NCBI GenBank assembly: GCA_958510875.1
Contig: OY294070.1
Location: 48,698,078 to 48,762,077 of the forward strand
Origin: Endomychus coccineus
Taxonomy: Eukaryota; Arthropoda; Insecta; Coleoptera; Endomychidae
DNA: 64,000 nt
Reading direction: 5' to 3'
The position numbers and the translations under genes were made by a program. Below the pieces are notes generated by a model. It saw only the letters and a list, made by a program, of their open reading frames with translations. It was not told the origin of the DNA and did not search any database. This document shows positions 34,285 to 45,661 of this stretch, in pieces. Every line of letters starts with the position of its first letter. Position 1 is the stretch's first letter.

Positions 34285-35182
34285 CTCTGTTTCATACTGA
34301 CACCTGCTGTCAGGCTGACTTTCGAAATTATTGACACTAAGTGCTCCGGACTTGACAGCCCCCGGTTTGATTGATTGATTGATAATATAACCTTGTTTCA
34401 TACTGACAACTGCTGTCACATGAACTCTCAAAATTTGCCATAGAGTAAACTGATAAAATAGACTGTGACTTCACATCGACGAATTCACTTGAATCTTAAA
34501 ATCAGAATTTGTGCAGGTTAAATATAACGTGTGATACAAAATTATAACCATAAAAACACGGTTGTTATTATGGTAAAATGAAATACTACAGTATTCCAAA
34601 TGAAAAACTGAAGACGAATGTTAAACATGGGTACCACTCGCGTCGATAAACAATACTGTTCCTCTGTTTAGCACTTTAAAGCGATCTGTAAAATTTCTAA
34701 TCTAAACAAGAGGTTTCAGTTAGCATTCTTCTTTACCACAACACATATTTTAGACAATAACAACTACTAGTTCCTACATAACATAAAATATTTGAGATAC
34801 ACCGGTTGTAAATAGGAAATTCCTATTTATAATTATTCTATTCTATGTTTCAGTTATTTTACTTCAATTCCAAACGTCAAATCGGCCTTATTCGAAATAC
34901 ATACGTCAATTTAAAATCGCATCAACTAATTTAAATTTTTGAATAATTCCGCGGGAACGACATCGTGCTTGTGAACGTGCCACAAGCAAGAAGCAAGTGC
35001 TAGTGCAGCAAGACAGTACTGCCGACAGCGTTAAATTAAACAAACTAAAAGGAGCCGCTCAACTCAGCTGTGTCGGTTTCGGTAGTGGCTAGTCTATTTC
35101 TGCAATCGTTCTAGGTCAGGCGGGCTGCATCGTTCTCTCAAGCGTCAAAGTTCTCGGATTATAAACTTGAAAACCCCGTGTA
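34285..35182. promoter_or_regulatory. upstream region and 5' UTR of proline dehydrogenase
   Basis: About 900 bp between the copia LTR and the proline dehydrogenase start codon. A TTTCATACTGACA(C/A)CTGCTGTCA phrase is repeated at about 34289 and 34394. The last 250 bp are more GC-rich than the surroundings, as expected for a promoter and leader. I see no convincing TATA box. The transcription start cannot be placed, and an upstream non-coding exon is possible. Confidence 0.4.
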
Positions 35183-35473
35183 ATGGCTTTTTTGCGTTCA
35201 GTGATTACTCGTAGTGGACATAAAAAGTACGGAAATTTGTTCGGTAGATTAAAAGACGGTACTTTCGGTAAAATCAATGTGGACGATATTATTTTGAAAA
35301 CGTCTGCTGTTCATTATGCTACAGCACAGGAACAAAATGCGAAGGATTCCTTGGATGTTACGTTTAACGATGCTAAGTCTGCATTCAAAAGTAAAACCAA
35401 TTGGGAACTTATTAGAGCATATTTGGTGTACACATTATGTTCTTTCGAATATTTGGTCGAGAATAACATGAAG
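35183..35473 (+). CDS. slgA: proline dehydrogenase 1, mitochondrial, first coding exon
   Basis: Proline dehydrogenase is the FAD-dependent enzyme that oxidises proline to pyrroline-5-carboxylate at the inner mitochondrial membrane and feeds proline-fuelled flight metabolism. This exon encodes the first 97 residues. The basic, Ser/Arg-containing N-terminus (MAFLRSVITRSGHKKYGNL) fits a mitochondrial targeting peptide. Residues from about 56 (DSLDVTFNDAKSAFKSKTNW, then ELIRAYLVYTLCSFEYLVEN) match the conserved start of insect sluggish-A / PRODH proteins. The frame ends NMK followed by GTAAGT at 35474, a consensus donor in phase 0. In relatives the next residues are LMKLAR..., and I do not find that exon in the window. 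The FAD-binding barrel is therefore not covered. Confidence 0.85.
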
Positions 35474-37065
35474 GTAAGTGGTAAGTTACTCTTATCTACC
35501 GGTACTATTATGACACATAAGATAACCCCAAAGCCGGCATTTCGCAGATAGACATGCGGATTGTGGATAGTCTTATTACACCACAATTAACGACATAATC
35601 CTTTTTATATGCTACCTGCTGTTCGTGGTGCATTTATTGAAGTCATATTCGAGTCATTGTAGTAGGTTGCGTTTACACCTGCAAATACCGATGTAAATAC
35701 TCACAGTGACGTTATCATTTGGCAAACGTATAATTATATAATTTATCTTTTTGCTTTAACATCTAACTGTTCTGGTTGAACTTTAATTTTCCTAGGAATC
35801 GATCGAATTGGAAAATGCCATTCGTTTCAATTTCAATGTTGGCAACGGTTGCCGGTCAGAGGCAGCAAGGCACCAGCGCTATCGATTTCGCAGAGGATTT
35901 CGTATTTCGTGTCAGAGCGAGCAGCGAGCACGATGACACGATTATATAACAATTTTATATCGAATCAATTCGGTATATCATTTTTTGGTATTAATATTAT
36001 TCATAATAGATTATATTTTGAAGAAATATAAACTACGATTCAGCTCTATATTCAGAAAGACTAAAAAGTCAAGACACTAATTTACTAACAGTCACAATGT
36101 ATTGTTCTATTCCGATAAAGAATGTTAAACCACAACCTCGACTGGCTAATCCAATTCAGTCTACAGCATTGTCTACCAAACTACAAAAAACGATATAAAT
36201 GCATTCGACCTTGTTTTACTTGTAGCTATCATTTTTATTACCTAATTGTATCTACTCTGAGAGAAGAAATTCATTAGGTACTTGGGAATAATCCGAATTA
36301 TTATAAAGTAATTACCATATAATAATTAATCAAGGTTAGAAAAATATATATAAACGGCGAGTTTCAAGTTTTTGGTTGGTAGGTACATTGGGATTAGATT
36401 CGTGATTATGTATTTGAAATCTTTGTTTTTAACACTGGACTGTGATCTCGAATCATTAATTATGCACTTGACATAAAAACTGGTTGGTACAATGTAGTTT
36501 AGTGTTCACCTATGTAATATGTAACTTCTCTAGGTCAGATAGCTGGCGGCTTTATTAGACCTCGTATTAATAGTAAACCTGCTGTAAACTCGTGACTCAC
36601 TAGAAGTTGTTTATTCGATAGTTAATCATTCTGATTTATTGGGAGTTTCCAGTCTGGTTTGCTAATAATACACTGGATATTACATAATTACTATATTAAT
36701 GTCGTAGTGTTCAGGGGTGTCAAGAGTTCGATACAGAAAAGTACAGAGGGTAGGATGGTGTTTGAGGTATCATTCGAAAGGGACTAGACCGCAGATTTGC
36801 CAAAAACTCTAACAATTGTAAAAATATAAGTCGTTTGGCCGGTGTGGGTCACTGAAAATTAGTGAAAAATCGAAAGATTTCTATGGCCGATTTTGGCGGG
36901 TACCCTAGTCGTAATAAATTGCGAATGCTGACGACCACTTGTGAATATTTCTCAGCTAACTATAGCACAATTTATAATTTCAAGATAACAATTGTTGGTA
37001 CCTGTTTGATTTGTATTCATTTTTAACGACTAAATTTTTGTTTTCTCAAAGCATCTGGCTCTTAC
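35474..37065. other. start of proline dehydrogenase intron 1, no element recognised
   Basis: It begins with the donor GTAAGTGG. The following 1.6 kb contains only short frames. Around 36700-36930 lies a GC-richer patch (GGTGTGGGTCACTGAAAATT, GGCCGATTTTGGCGGG) in the style of long-TIR element ends, but it is not alignable by eye to the one at 29728. Confidence 0.5.
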
Positions 37066-37074
37066 TACTCCTTT

Positions 37075-37700
37075 CCAAGTTCAATCAAATTGGCGCTAAT
37101 CAGAAACAAAATAACATTGGTCAACATCAATTTCAAACTGGAATGAATCAGAAACAAATCGGCAATAATCAAAATCATAATTTTATGATTTTCTTCGACT
37201 GAACGTTCCATGAATTGACGGCGGTTATTTTAACTCTACGCTGCTCCTGGTAGTTTTTGATTGTTTACCCATCGAAACGCAGTTCTTTTTGGCACCCCTA
37301 GAACATTTGCAAGATTACGCCAATCACCATTGGCATTATTTATATAATGCACAAATCTGCCCCTTCAAATTTGCAGCAGCATCCTTTATATAAGACATCT
37401 TGCATGTATATAATAATGTATTATAATTTAACCTAATACACACTTGACACTGACAAAACAATAAACAATTCAGTTTCACTGCAACTTGATTGTTTCATGC
37501 CAATATGATTTATTCAATGCAACTTAAAATTGACAAGTGCTAATTTGATTTTGCTTATTGGCAATTTAAAATTGACAAATGCCAATATGGTTTTGATTAT
37601 TTGCTAATTTGCTTTTGATTAATAACAGTTTGAAATTGATGTTGTCAGTTTGATTTTGACCAATGCCATTTTGATTTTTTTTAGCGCCATATTGAACTTG
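37075..37700. mobile_element. inverted-repeat element with HTH fragment
   Basis: A Gln/Asn-codon-rich stretch at 37075-37195 (AACATTGGTCAACATCAATT, TTTCAAACTG) recurs in inverted orientation at about 37560-37700, made of short imperfect repeats (CAATTTAAAATTGACAAATG and variants). Between them, on the - strand at 37395-37245, two frames separated by a frameshift read MSYIKDAAANLKG and YINNANGDWRNLANVLGVPK followed by RTAFRWVN. This resembles a helix-turn-helix at the start of a DNA-transposon protein. The superfamily is unknown. 37800-37690 (- strand) may hold more of the protein (GRYNRITFDEAILFIEEIVF). Confidence 0.5.
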
Positions 37701-37704
37701 AATA

Positions 37705-38330
37705 TGAATACAATTTCTTCTATGAACAGTATGGCTTCATCGAATGTTATTCGGTTGTACCTTCCGCTCGGGGGTGGACACCTATTGCCAATTTCGACAT
37801 TAAATGTCATTTTATTGCGATAATGCCGATCTATTCCAGTTATTGTTGAGCAATGCCACAATGCTGAAAACAATTTCCTTATGACAATGCTGAATTGCCC
37901 TGGTAATGCTGATTCTTCAAAGTTATTGCCTTAATGCCGAAGATGATTTCTAAATATCACTGATAGTGCTTCTTATAATGCAGCCAACCAAGCTTTTGAA
38001 AATACGAATTATTGAAAAATATATGTTATAACGAGTAACGACTGTTAACATTTTACAAAGGCTAACTTGAACCTGAGCAAGAAATGTAAGAAACCTAAAG
38101 CGAAAGACTGTTCTGATGCTGTACTTAAATAGATTTTAGAGTAAATAAGTTATAAAAGTAGAGAGGGACATTGTTTGCTTTGTTATGAAATAAGAGAGTT
38201 CTGATAAACATTTGGACTCCAAGATGTTTTATGGGATTTCAGCCTTATAACTCATTCTTAGCACAATTTTCTTTTTTTAGATAATTCCAATAGTTCTTTC
38301 AAATTTCGGCTTACAGCCAACTTTCTTTGA
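37705..38330. other. unassigned
   Basis: Repeated AATGCTGA / AATGCCGA phrases at 37815-37940 suggest further decay of the repeat to the left. I see no gene. Confidence 0.35.
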
Positions 38331-38334
38331 ATTG

Positions 38335-38815
38335 TTTGTCTGATTTGACGCCTTATAGTACTGTGTTTTAAAACTGATTTCTTGAGAAATGGTGTGACCT
38401 GTATTCAAAATATGTTTGGCTAACGCTGATTTTTCAACATAATTTTCTCTATATGGAAAAAATATTCTTTATACCGAGTTAAAATGTTAATTCTAGTTTG
38501 CTTCAATATCCCAATCGATTTTGTAAATCCCGGATTTGTTTTCGACTTGGAGAAATGGTCACACCATTTTTTTTTAAACACAGTACCGACCGAGGTACCG
38601 ACAAATATCTAGGTAATTTAGAAGGAATGAAACTGTATAAACAAAAAGATATTTATTAAATTCCTATTTATCTCCAGTTGAGGGTAACCCCTTGTTTGCA
38701 TTATTATCCCCAAATAGTATTTGAAGAGGTACATTTTTATTTATAATTTAGTTTACTCTGACGATGGCTAGAGGATAAGGGTGATTATTTCTTATTTATA
38801 GTGTCTTAGAATGAG
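38335..38815. mobile_element. Penelope-like element fragment with inversion
   Basis: On the - strand at 38575-38340 decayed GIY-YIG sequence is readable (KNKSGIYKID, SALAKHILNTGHTISQE). Directly right, on the + strand from 38595, comes the C-terminus (DKYLGNLEGMKLYKQKD) and the tail to about 38815 that is shared with 4820-5065. The upstream part is inverted relative to the downstream part, as at 4385. Stops are present throughout. Confidence 0.7.
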
Positions 38816-38819
38816 TCAT

Positions 38820-39722
38820 TGCAGGATACCACTGGGCATTATTAATACATTGTTATTAAAGTTTTCCGAGTTTTTTCCTAAATAATATTTTACTATTTAT
38901 TCCATCTGAATGAATTGAAATTTTTTTATTTACATTTCATTTGAATGAATTTACACCCAATAAACGCCGAAAGCCTAAGATTAATTGAAAATAATAATTT
39001 TAATCTTAGCTCTGATTACAAACTTGTAAGTCTAGAACTCGGTCTAGAAGAATTGAAATAAAATAGTGTGATATGTTTATGTTTACTAAATGTAAATATT
39101 GAACTGCTTGAAGCTATAATGTTTATATTAACGACATGTAGATTATCGAATTTCAATGATGTGTTAAATTATTATGGAAATTCCATGTTAAACAAATATC
39201 TCATTTAATGATACCTACGATTTTATAACTAGTGAACAGTCAGTGGTTATACCATTCAAGGCTGTCAACTTATGGTTTAAAATATATTTATATATGCAAT
39301 TAAATAATTAATTACACAAACAATGTGTTACCAAGTTTGGAGAAATAAAAATAAATGTTGCAGTCGAATTGCTTATTAAATTTTTGGCTGTTTGCTAAAT
39401 TGCTTTAATATCCATTCGGTCTAATGTTAGCTTCATAGGTTATTTTTCGATTCTTCCATTGAACAAACTAGAAAACATATTTCCCAATTCCTTGAAGTGT
39501 ATCTACTAGATATGATTACAAATTTTCTTCGGGAATTATCGTTGAATCGGTATTTCATACAATTTATAAGTCTCGTTATCTCTCTTCCGTTTATTCAAGC
39601 ACCTTAAAAAAGAGCAATTGTTTAAAAATTATATATACTGGAATTTACGTATTTTATAATATACCAGAAGTCACCATAATTAATTTGAATATGTACATTT
39701 TAAATCTATATTTGTATATATA
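38820..39722. other. AT-rich, no gene seen
   Basis: About 900 bp of AT-rich sequence with only very short frames. I see nothing in it. Confidence 0.5.
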
Positions 39723-39724
39723 TA

Positions 39725-42081
39725 CAGGGTGTCCTCGAACTGCGTGGCCAAAATAAAACCGAAGATTCTTTGATTCGAAAAAAATTTGATGAGCCTTTTT
39801 ACTTTCGCCTCAAGTGTCTTGTTTAGCCGGTAGAGGGCTTCAAAGTTACAAAAATAATTTTGTTTTTTCGGTATAACTTGAGAACGTGATGGAGGACTTT
39901 TACAATATCTGGCAGGTGAGTTACTGTCAATGATAGCCGTTTTTGAGAGCGGAGCACAGAGCCTTAGAGACCATAGAAATGGCTTAAACTTGAGGATGTA
40001 ACGGGAAAAGTGTCCAGAACTTTTTTGTGGTCAATGTAATTCACTCGATATTTTTTATGTAGATAGCTTATCTAATTTGAAAAGTTTTTTTACTCTTAGA
40101 AAATTTTGATAAAATCAACGGATTAGCTTGAAAAAAATAATTTTCGAGTCTCTGCAATTTTGGCTTACTAATTTTACTTGATTAAAATACCTTAGTTGCC
40201 TTTGCTTTTCTAATGTCATTTTGGCATTTGGAGAATTTATTCTCAAAACTGTCCGTTTTTACTTTGCTTTCCGTAAAAATTTTATAATATTATGGCTCAA
40301 AATTTCACTAACACTGAAATGGTTAATATCTCGGTAAAACACGAATAATAAAAACAATAGAAATGGGGAAACGATGTGATTATTTAGGAAAAACAAATGC
40401 TAAATTAAAAGAAACAACAAAACTTTTTGGGAAATCGCTAAGGCATCAATTGTTCGAAATGTTGCCCATTTTTCTGAATACACAAATTAATTCGTTTCAA
40501 GAAATTGAATTGAACTCTGGCCAGTACTTCAGGATCATTCTTCAATAGATTCGCTTCATGATTAATTCGATGCAACAATTCCTCTCGTGTGTTTACTGGA
40601 GCTGCATAAACTTTCGACATCAAAGCGCCCCATAGAAAGAAATCGCAGGGCGTCAAATCTGGGGAGCGGGCCGGCCAGTTCACTGGTGCATCGTGTCCTC
40701 TACCTATCCAGCGATCTGGATATTCCGCATTCAAATGTCGCCTCACAGCTAATGTGAAATGAGGAGGTGCACCATCATGCATAAACCAAAGGTCACGACG
40801 AATGTGTAAGGGCAAGTCTTCCAACAGTTCAGGTAGCCTTTGTTCCAAAAAGTTCAAGTAGTTCTCCCCGTTCAATCGATCGGGTATAACGGTAGGACCA
40901 ATAATAAAGTTATCCACAATTCCAACGAAAACATTGATTTTAGTTTGATTCTGAAATTGTGTAACTTCCGTTTCATGAGCATTTTCATCAGGATAGAAAT
41001 GTTCATTATGGAGGTTGAAAAGACCACATCTCGTGAAACTAGCTTCGTCCGTGAACAGAATTCTTCTACAAAAATTGGAGTTTGCGTTTTGTCTTTGGAA
41101 AATAAACCGACAGAAATCTAGCCGATGACCTGGATCCATGGGCAATAAGTCTTGAACTGTTTTAATATGATAGGGATACAACAAACAGTTCTCCTTCCAG
41201 TACATTATGAACTAATGATTTTGAGGCTCCAATACGAAGTCCCAAACGTCGTGTGCTTATCCTAGGTTCAGTTTCAACCGCTTCCAGTATCTCTTCTTCG
41301 AGCTCTAACGTCCTTCTTGTCCGTCTGCGTCCAGTTTCTCTGCGATTTGCTTCAAATCTGCCAGTTTCGCGAAGTCGCCTCTCGATATTAGCAATGGTTT
41401 GCCGATTTGGAATTCTGCGGTGCGGATATCTTTCCCTATAAACTTGTATACTTCTCCGGCCATTGCAACGACAAAGTCCATAAATCAATAACATATCAAC
41501 CATTTCAGTGTTAGTGAAATTTTGAGCCATAATTTTATAAAATCTTCACGGAAAGCAAAGTAAAAACTGACAGTTTTGAGAATAAATTCTCCAAATGCCA
41601 AAATGACATTAGAAAAGCAAAGGCAATTAAGGTATTTTAATCAAGTAAAATTAGTAACTCAAAAATTAATTTTTTCAAGCTAATCCGTTGATTTTATCAA
41701 CATTTTCTAGGAGTAAAAAAAGTTTTCAAATTAGATAAGCTATCAACACAAAAAATATAGAGTGAATTACATTGACCACAAAAAAGTTCTGGACACTTTT
41801 CCCGTTACATCCTCAAGTTTGAGCCATTTCTATGGTCTCTAAGGCTCTGTACTCCGCTCTCAAAAACGGCTATTATTGACAGTAACTCACCTGCCGAATA
41901 TTGTAGAAGTCCTTCATCACGTTCTCAAGTTATACCGAAAAAACAAAATTATTTTTGTAACTTTGAAGCCCTCTACCGGCTGAACAAGAGACTTGAGGCA
42001 AAAGTAGAAAGGCTCATCAAATTTTTTTCGAATCAAAGAATCTTCGGTTTTATTTTGGCCACGCAGTTCGAGGACACCCTG
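39725..42081 (-). mobile_element. mariner-like element B with 0.6 kb TIRs
   Basis: The element starts CAGGGTGTCCTCGAACTGCG and ends in its complement, with TA at 39723-39724 and 42082-42083. TIRs are about 600 bp (39725-40328 and 41491-42081) with few differences. They extend past the transposase start codon, so the first ~37 bp of the coding sequence is also present in the left arm, at 40292-40328 on the + strand. It is 2357 bp long and the best-preserved DNA transposon in the window. Confidence 0.9.
40438..41530 (-). pseudogene. mariner-like transposase B, one frameshift
   Basis: From the ATG at 41530: MAQNFTNTEMVDMLLIYGLC, a DUF4817-type helix-turn-helix with RRIPNRQTIANIERRLRETG, then a second DNA-binding region (ETEPRISTRRLGLRIGASKS). 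A one-base frame change between about 41162 and 41205 joins it to the catalytic part. That part has ILFTDEASFTR (first Asp), WFMHDGAPPHF (second Asp) and WPARSPDLTPCDFFLWG (third Asp). I count 38 residues between the second Asp and the Asp of SPD. The C-terminus has the usual NTREELLHRI and NGQHFEQLMP and stops at 40438. The size and motif set are otherwise complete. Apart from this one lesion the gene looks recently active. Confidence 0.85.
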
Positions 42082-42099
42082 TACAGTGTGTGAGATTTG

Positions 42100-43640
42100 T
42101 AACCGCAACACCAACACACCCTGTTCTTTTGAAACTCATTGGCCGATTTTCAAAAACGAAAATTAAGAAATTGCGCTCGATGAGCACTATCAAATATGTA
42201 GACAAATAAGAATATTCATATTTTCAAGGCCTACTATGGTCTGCTAAATGGATCGAAATTTTGAGAACGACCATTAGGCATTTTTTTTTCGATAAAGTGA
42301 TTAGCCTATTCGATTCTGGCATTTCTCGAACACCTATAAACTAAGTGTCAGCGCAATATCTCATACAATGACAAATTTCCAAATATATCCTTTTTTGACT
42401 AACCTTGTATGAAAGTCTATGAATTTTAAGAAGATGTGGTGTAACCATCAAATGCAAGAATACTTCGCATACTCAGGTACGAAGTTTCATTGTGGTAACC
42501 GTTAGTGGATCATGTCTTCTTTAAAAAACAGTAATAAATCAAAAGTTGAAAAATTATAAATAAAATTCTATTTCAAAACAATGGACAACAAATGGAGGAA
42601 CAATTTCCTCAAATATAGATATTTTCAGTATATCCCCCTGTACGCTCTATACATGTTTTATAACGCCGTCTCAATTTTTGGCTAGTCGTCCTCAATTGGT
42701 CTGGTGTTACTTCCCTACACTTTTGCTCGATCCTCCGTTTTAATTCTTTCAAGTTTTGTGGTCTGGTGCTATTTAAACATTTTCTTTCGAATGTCCCCGC
42801 AGAAAAAAATCTGACGAAGTTGAGTCTGGTGAACGAGGGGGCAACAAAGAAAAGGACTGTTCCTCCCAATCCATCTGCTTTGAAATATTTCATCAAGCCA
42901 TCATCGTACAGCAATCACATTATGAATAGAGGCACCGTCTAGTTGAAATATGATATTTCTGCCATCTTCAATGGTTAGTTCTTCCATGAAATCCCACAAA
43001 GTCGTTGTCAAAAAATTAAGAAATCTTGCACCATTTAGTGTGCTCGAAAAATGTCTATTTGCATTTATCACCCAGATCCAGTGGATTTTCCGTTGCCCAG
43101 TACCTGGAATTCTGAGTGGATTCTGTACCGTTAGTGGTAAATATCGCTTCATCGGTGTAGAGAATATTGCCTAAAAACTTTCCATCGTTCAAATATTCAC
43201 CTTGGCAGAATAAACAGAATTCCAATCTTCGCTCCTCATCACCGCGTTCTAAGGTGTGTATGCATTTCGGTTTGAAGGGAATAACTTTATATTTTTTCAA
43301 ACACGTATTTTAGATACACTTACACGTATTTTAGATACACTTACATGTAAATCTCGTGAAATCTGCATCAAGCTGGTTTTGGGGTTTTCTCGAACATACT
43401 GTAAAATCCGTTCGTGTATCTCTAGGTTGTTTTCTCTGCCTTGGTATTTGTTTTTCATTAACTTTTCAAGTTCTATTGAATATTGTATTAATTCTGAAGA
43501 CTGTGGTACAGTGAATTGGTTGACGATCTGGATGTCTTCTGTTGAATTCTTCAGCGGCTTCCCTTATTGATCGATTATTATCACCAATTGAGCGAACAAT
43601 CTCAATTCTCTCGAATAAGTTGAGATTTACCAGTAACTTC
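42100..43640 (-). pseudogene. mariner-like transposase C, broken
   Basis: A third mariner-like gene, on the - strand. Reading from 43640: SIGDNNRSIREAAEEFN (the DUF4817-type helix-turn-helix, near 43575), a decayed middle with an inserted repeat of ACACGTATTTTAGATACACTT at 43300-43345, then IPFKPKCIHTLERGDEERRL at 43285. ILYTDEAIFT (first Asp) and IIFQLDGASIHN (second Asp) follow near 43160 and 42920. The SPD block is disrupted near 42835, and NLKELKRRIEQKCREVTPDQ begins the C-terminus, ending near 42615. Frameshifts lie near 43100 and 42905. A left end ACACACCCTGTTC at about 42108 is mariner-like. The right end appears truncated. Confidence 0.75.
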
Positions 43641-44062
43641 AACAAACACTCGTCGTGGAAAGTGGAGAATAACTATCAAAATTATGAAAAAGTGAAAATC
43701 AGACAAATACTCAAGGCCTGCTTCGAAAAATATAGTAATGTAATGTGATTGAAGTGTTCATATGAATTGGACGCAGGAAACGAAATTATGTGGATTTCGT
43801 AAAAATTTGAGAAGGCGTTATAAAAATGCATAAAACATAAATGGGTATTCCTACAATCGTTGATTTACTATTTATTATACCACAGAAAATTGTGTATGAT
43901 AAGTTTTCAACTTTTGATTTATTAATTTTGGTTAAAGCAAAGAGACATCATCCACTAATGTACTTATTATCAATAATTATCAATTATACGCTTATAGCAC
44001 AAAGCGGAAAACATTGTCCTTCATGAATCTTTGTCTAAATTTTCAAATGGAAAATATATGTA

Positions 44063-45159
44063 CAGGGTGTCTCGCCACGAACTGCATCGATCGATATCTC
44101 AAACAGTGAATATAAATTTTTTTGGAAATTTGACAGCTGAACAAAGTTAATGAGTATTATTCATTAAAAATATTTTCAAGATGCGGCACTTCCGGTTATA
44201 CCGGAAGTCGATGAAACTTCTTTATTTTAAATGGAACGCCATATAATTTATTGAATTCTACGGAAAGTTCTGGGTACATTTCATTCATTATGTGGTATAA
44301 CTAAATTCAGGAAGCGACACATGCTGAATTACTTGGTAGATGCGAAAAATGTGTAGAAATTCAGGGAAGAAATTTTGAACATTTATTAAAGTTGATAAAT
44401 TACCATAAAGTAACGGCTTCCACCATCGATTTATTAAAGTAATTTTTTATTCGAGAAATTTTCTGTTTTCAACAATACATAGTATTATTCGCTCAACAGT
44501 GTTTGCAGATGGTTTCTGTAAGGCTCAACGAACATTTGAGAAGTTACAGGCTCAAAAAAGAGGACTCTAATTTTGTGAATCACCTGTTAGAACAGCCACA
44601 ATTCCACCCTTAATCCCGATATTCTACATATTCATGAAATAGGACATAAACTTAATATACTAGAATCCATAAAAATATTGAAACACTCAAAAAACAATAA
44701 TAATGTAATATTAAATGATCAAATCGATACATATAATTCACCACTTGTTAACAATTTTGTAAATTCACTCCCACCCTCGCTCCCACCATTATGTACTCCC
44801 ATCCCTCAATTTGTACCACATTCTGATTCCTAACACTTAAGGACATACTTTTAGATTTAGCTTTAGTTGATAACTTCTTGCTTTGAAAATGCCACAGTGT
44901 GGTGAAACAATTTGTCAGCATTTTTTAATCAAATGTTGAAAGTTTTGTGTAAAATTGTAATTTTATTCTCCAACTTCCCGATAATATTTAGGTATAGGGA
45001 ACCAAACAGAAAGTTGTCCTAATTTTTTGTGCTGTATAACTATAAAACAAATGGTGGTTTCCATTTGTTTTTGGCATTTTTTGAATCAATATTTCAATAA
45101 GTTGTTGTGAGCACCTGTAAAGAGATATAGATCGATGCAGTTCGTGGTGAGACACCTTG
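44063..45159 (+). mobile_element. mariner-like element D, with PLE inside
   Basis: The left end CAGGGTGTCTCGCCACGAAC and the right end, complementary over about 35 bp, are flanked by TA (44061-44062, 45160-45161). Of the transposase only the C-terminus remains (RCEKCVEIQGRNFEHLL at about 44335-44390, + strand), including the Cys and FEHLL features seen in the other mariners here. A PLE fragment occupies 44510-44860. At 1097 bp the element cannot be autonomous. Confidence 0.8.
44510..44860 (+). pseudogene. PLE endonuclease C-terminus, inside mariner D
   Basis: The reading VRLNEHLRSYRLKKEDSNFV and NHLLEQPQF at 44512-44610 is the helical second half of a GIY-YIG domain. A frameshift follows, then ILHIHEIGHKLNILESIKIL, HSKNN and VILNDQIDTYNSPLVNNF to about 44780. 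The Glu in LNILES is at the place of the conserved GIY-YIG Glu. It is unlike the other PLE subfamilies in the window. Confidence 0.7.
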
Positions 45160-45661
45160 TATATATTATTAAGAAAGCTCTTTTGATTTATTTTGACCCA
45201 CGTTGTGGTGACAATTGTTAAGAATGGTCTTTTGAGCTTATTACTTAATTATAAATTATTATTAATTAATTTGAATATTGATTTGAATATTTCAATGTTT
45301 TGAATTCTACCGGCTGGCTTTCTTATTGTATTTTATTTATTTTGAATCTTATGTTTGTTTTGAATTGAATAATGAATTTTTACCTTTTTATTTTTATATT
45401 GAATTATATATGGAATTAAACACAATGTTCTTTGAATGTTAAAACTTTTAATATTTAAATTTCTATAACTCTAATTTATCTCGTGTATCAATTTTTACAA
45501 TGTTATGCTCAAATAGATCTATGATCTAACCTCAAAATTATTTACTATTTATCTTTGTTTACAAAGTTATAATCTACAATCTTTCTTTCAGATTTACAGA
45601 CAGATAATAATACAATGGAGAAATAATAAATAAACTTACGTTTAGTTCATATCCAAGAATA

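Noticed and set aside
35849..36031. Second exon of proline dehydrogenase
   Set aside because: The frame does not match the expected continuation after NMK and has no acceptor at the right phase.
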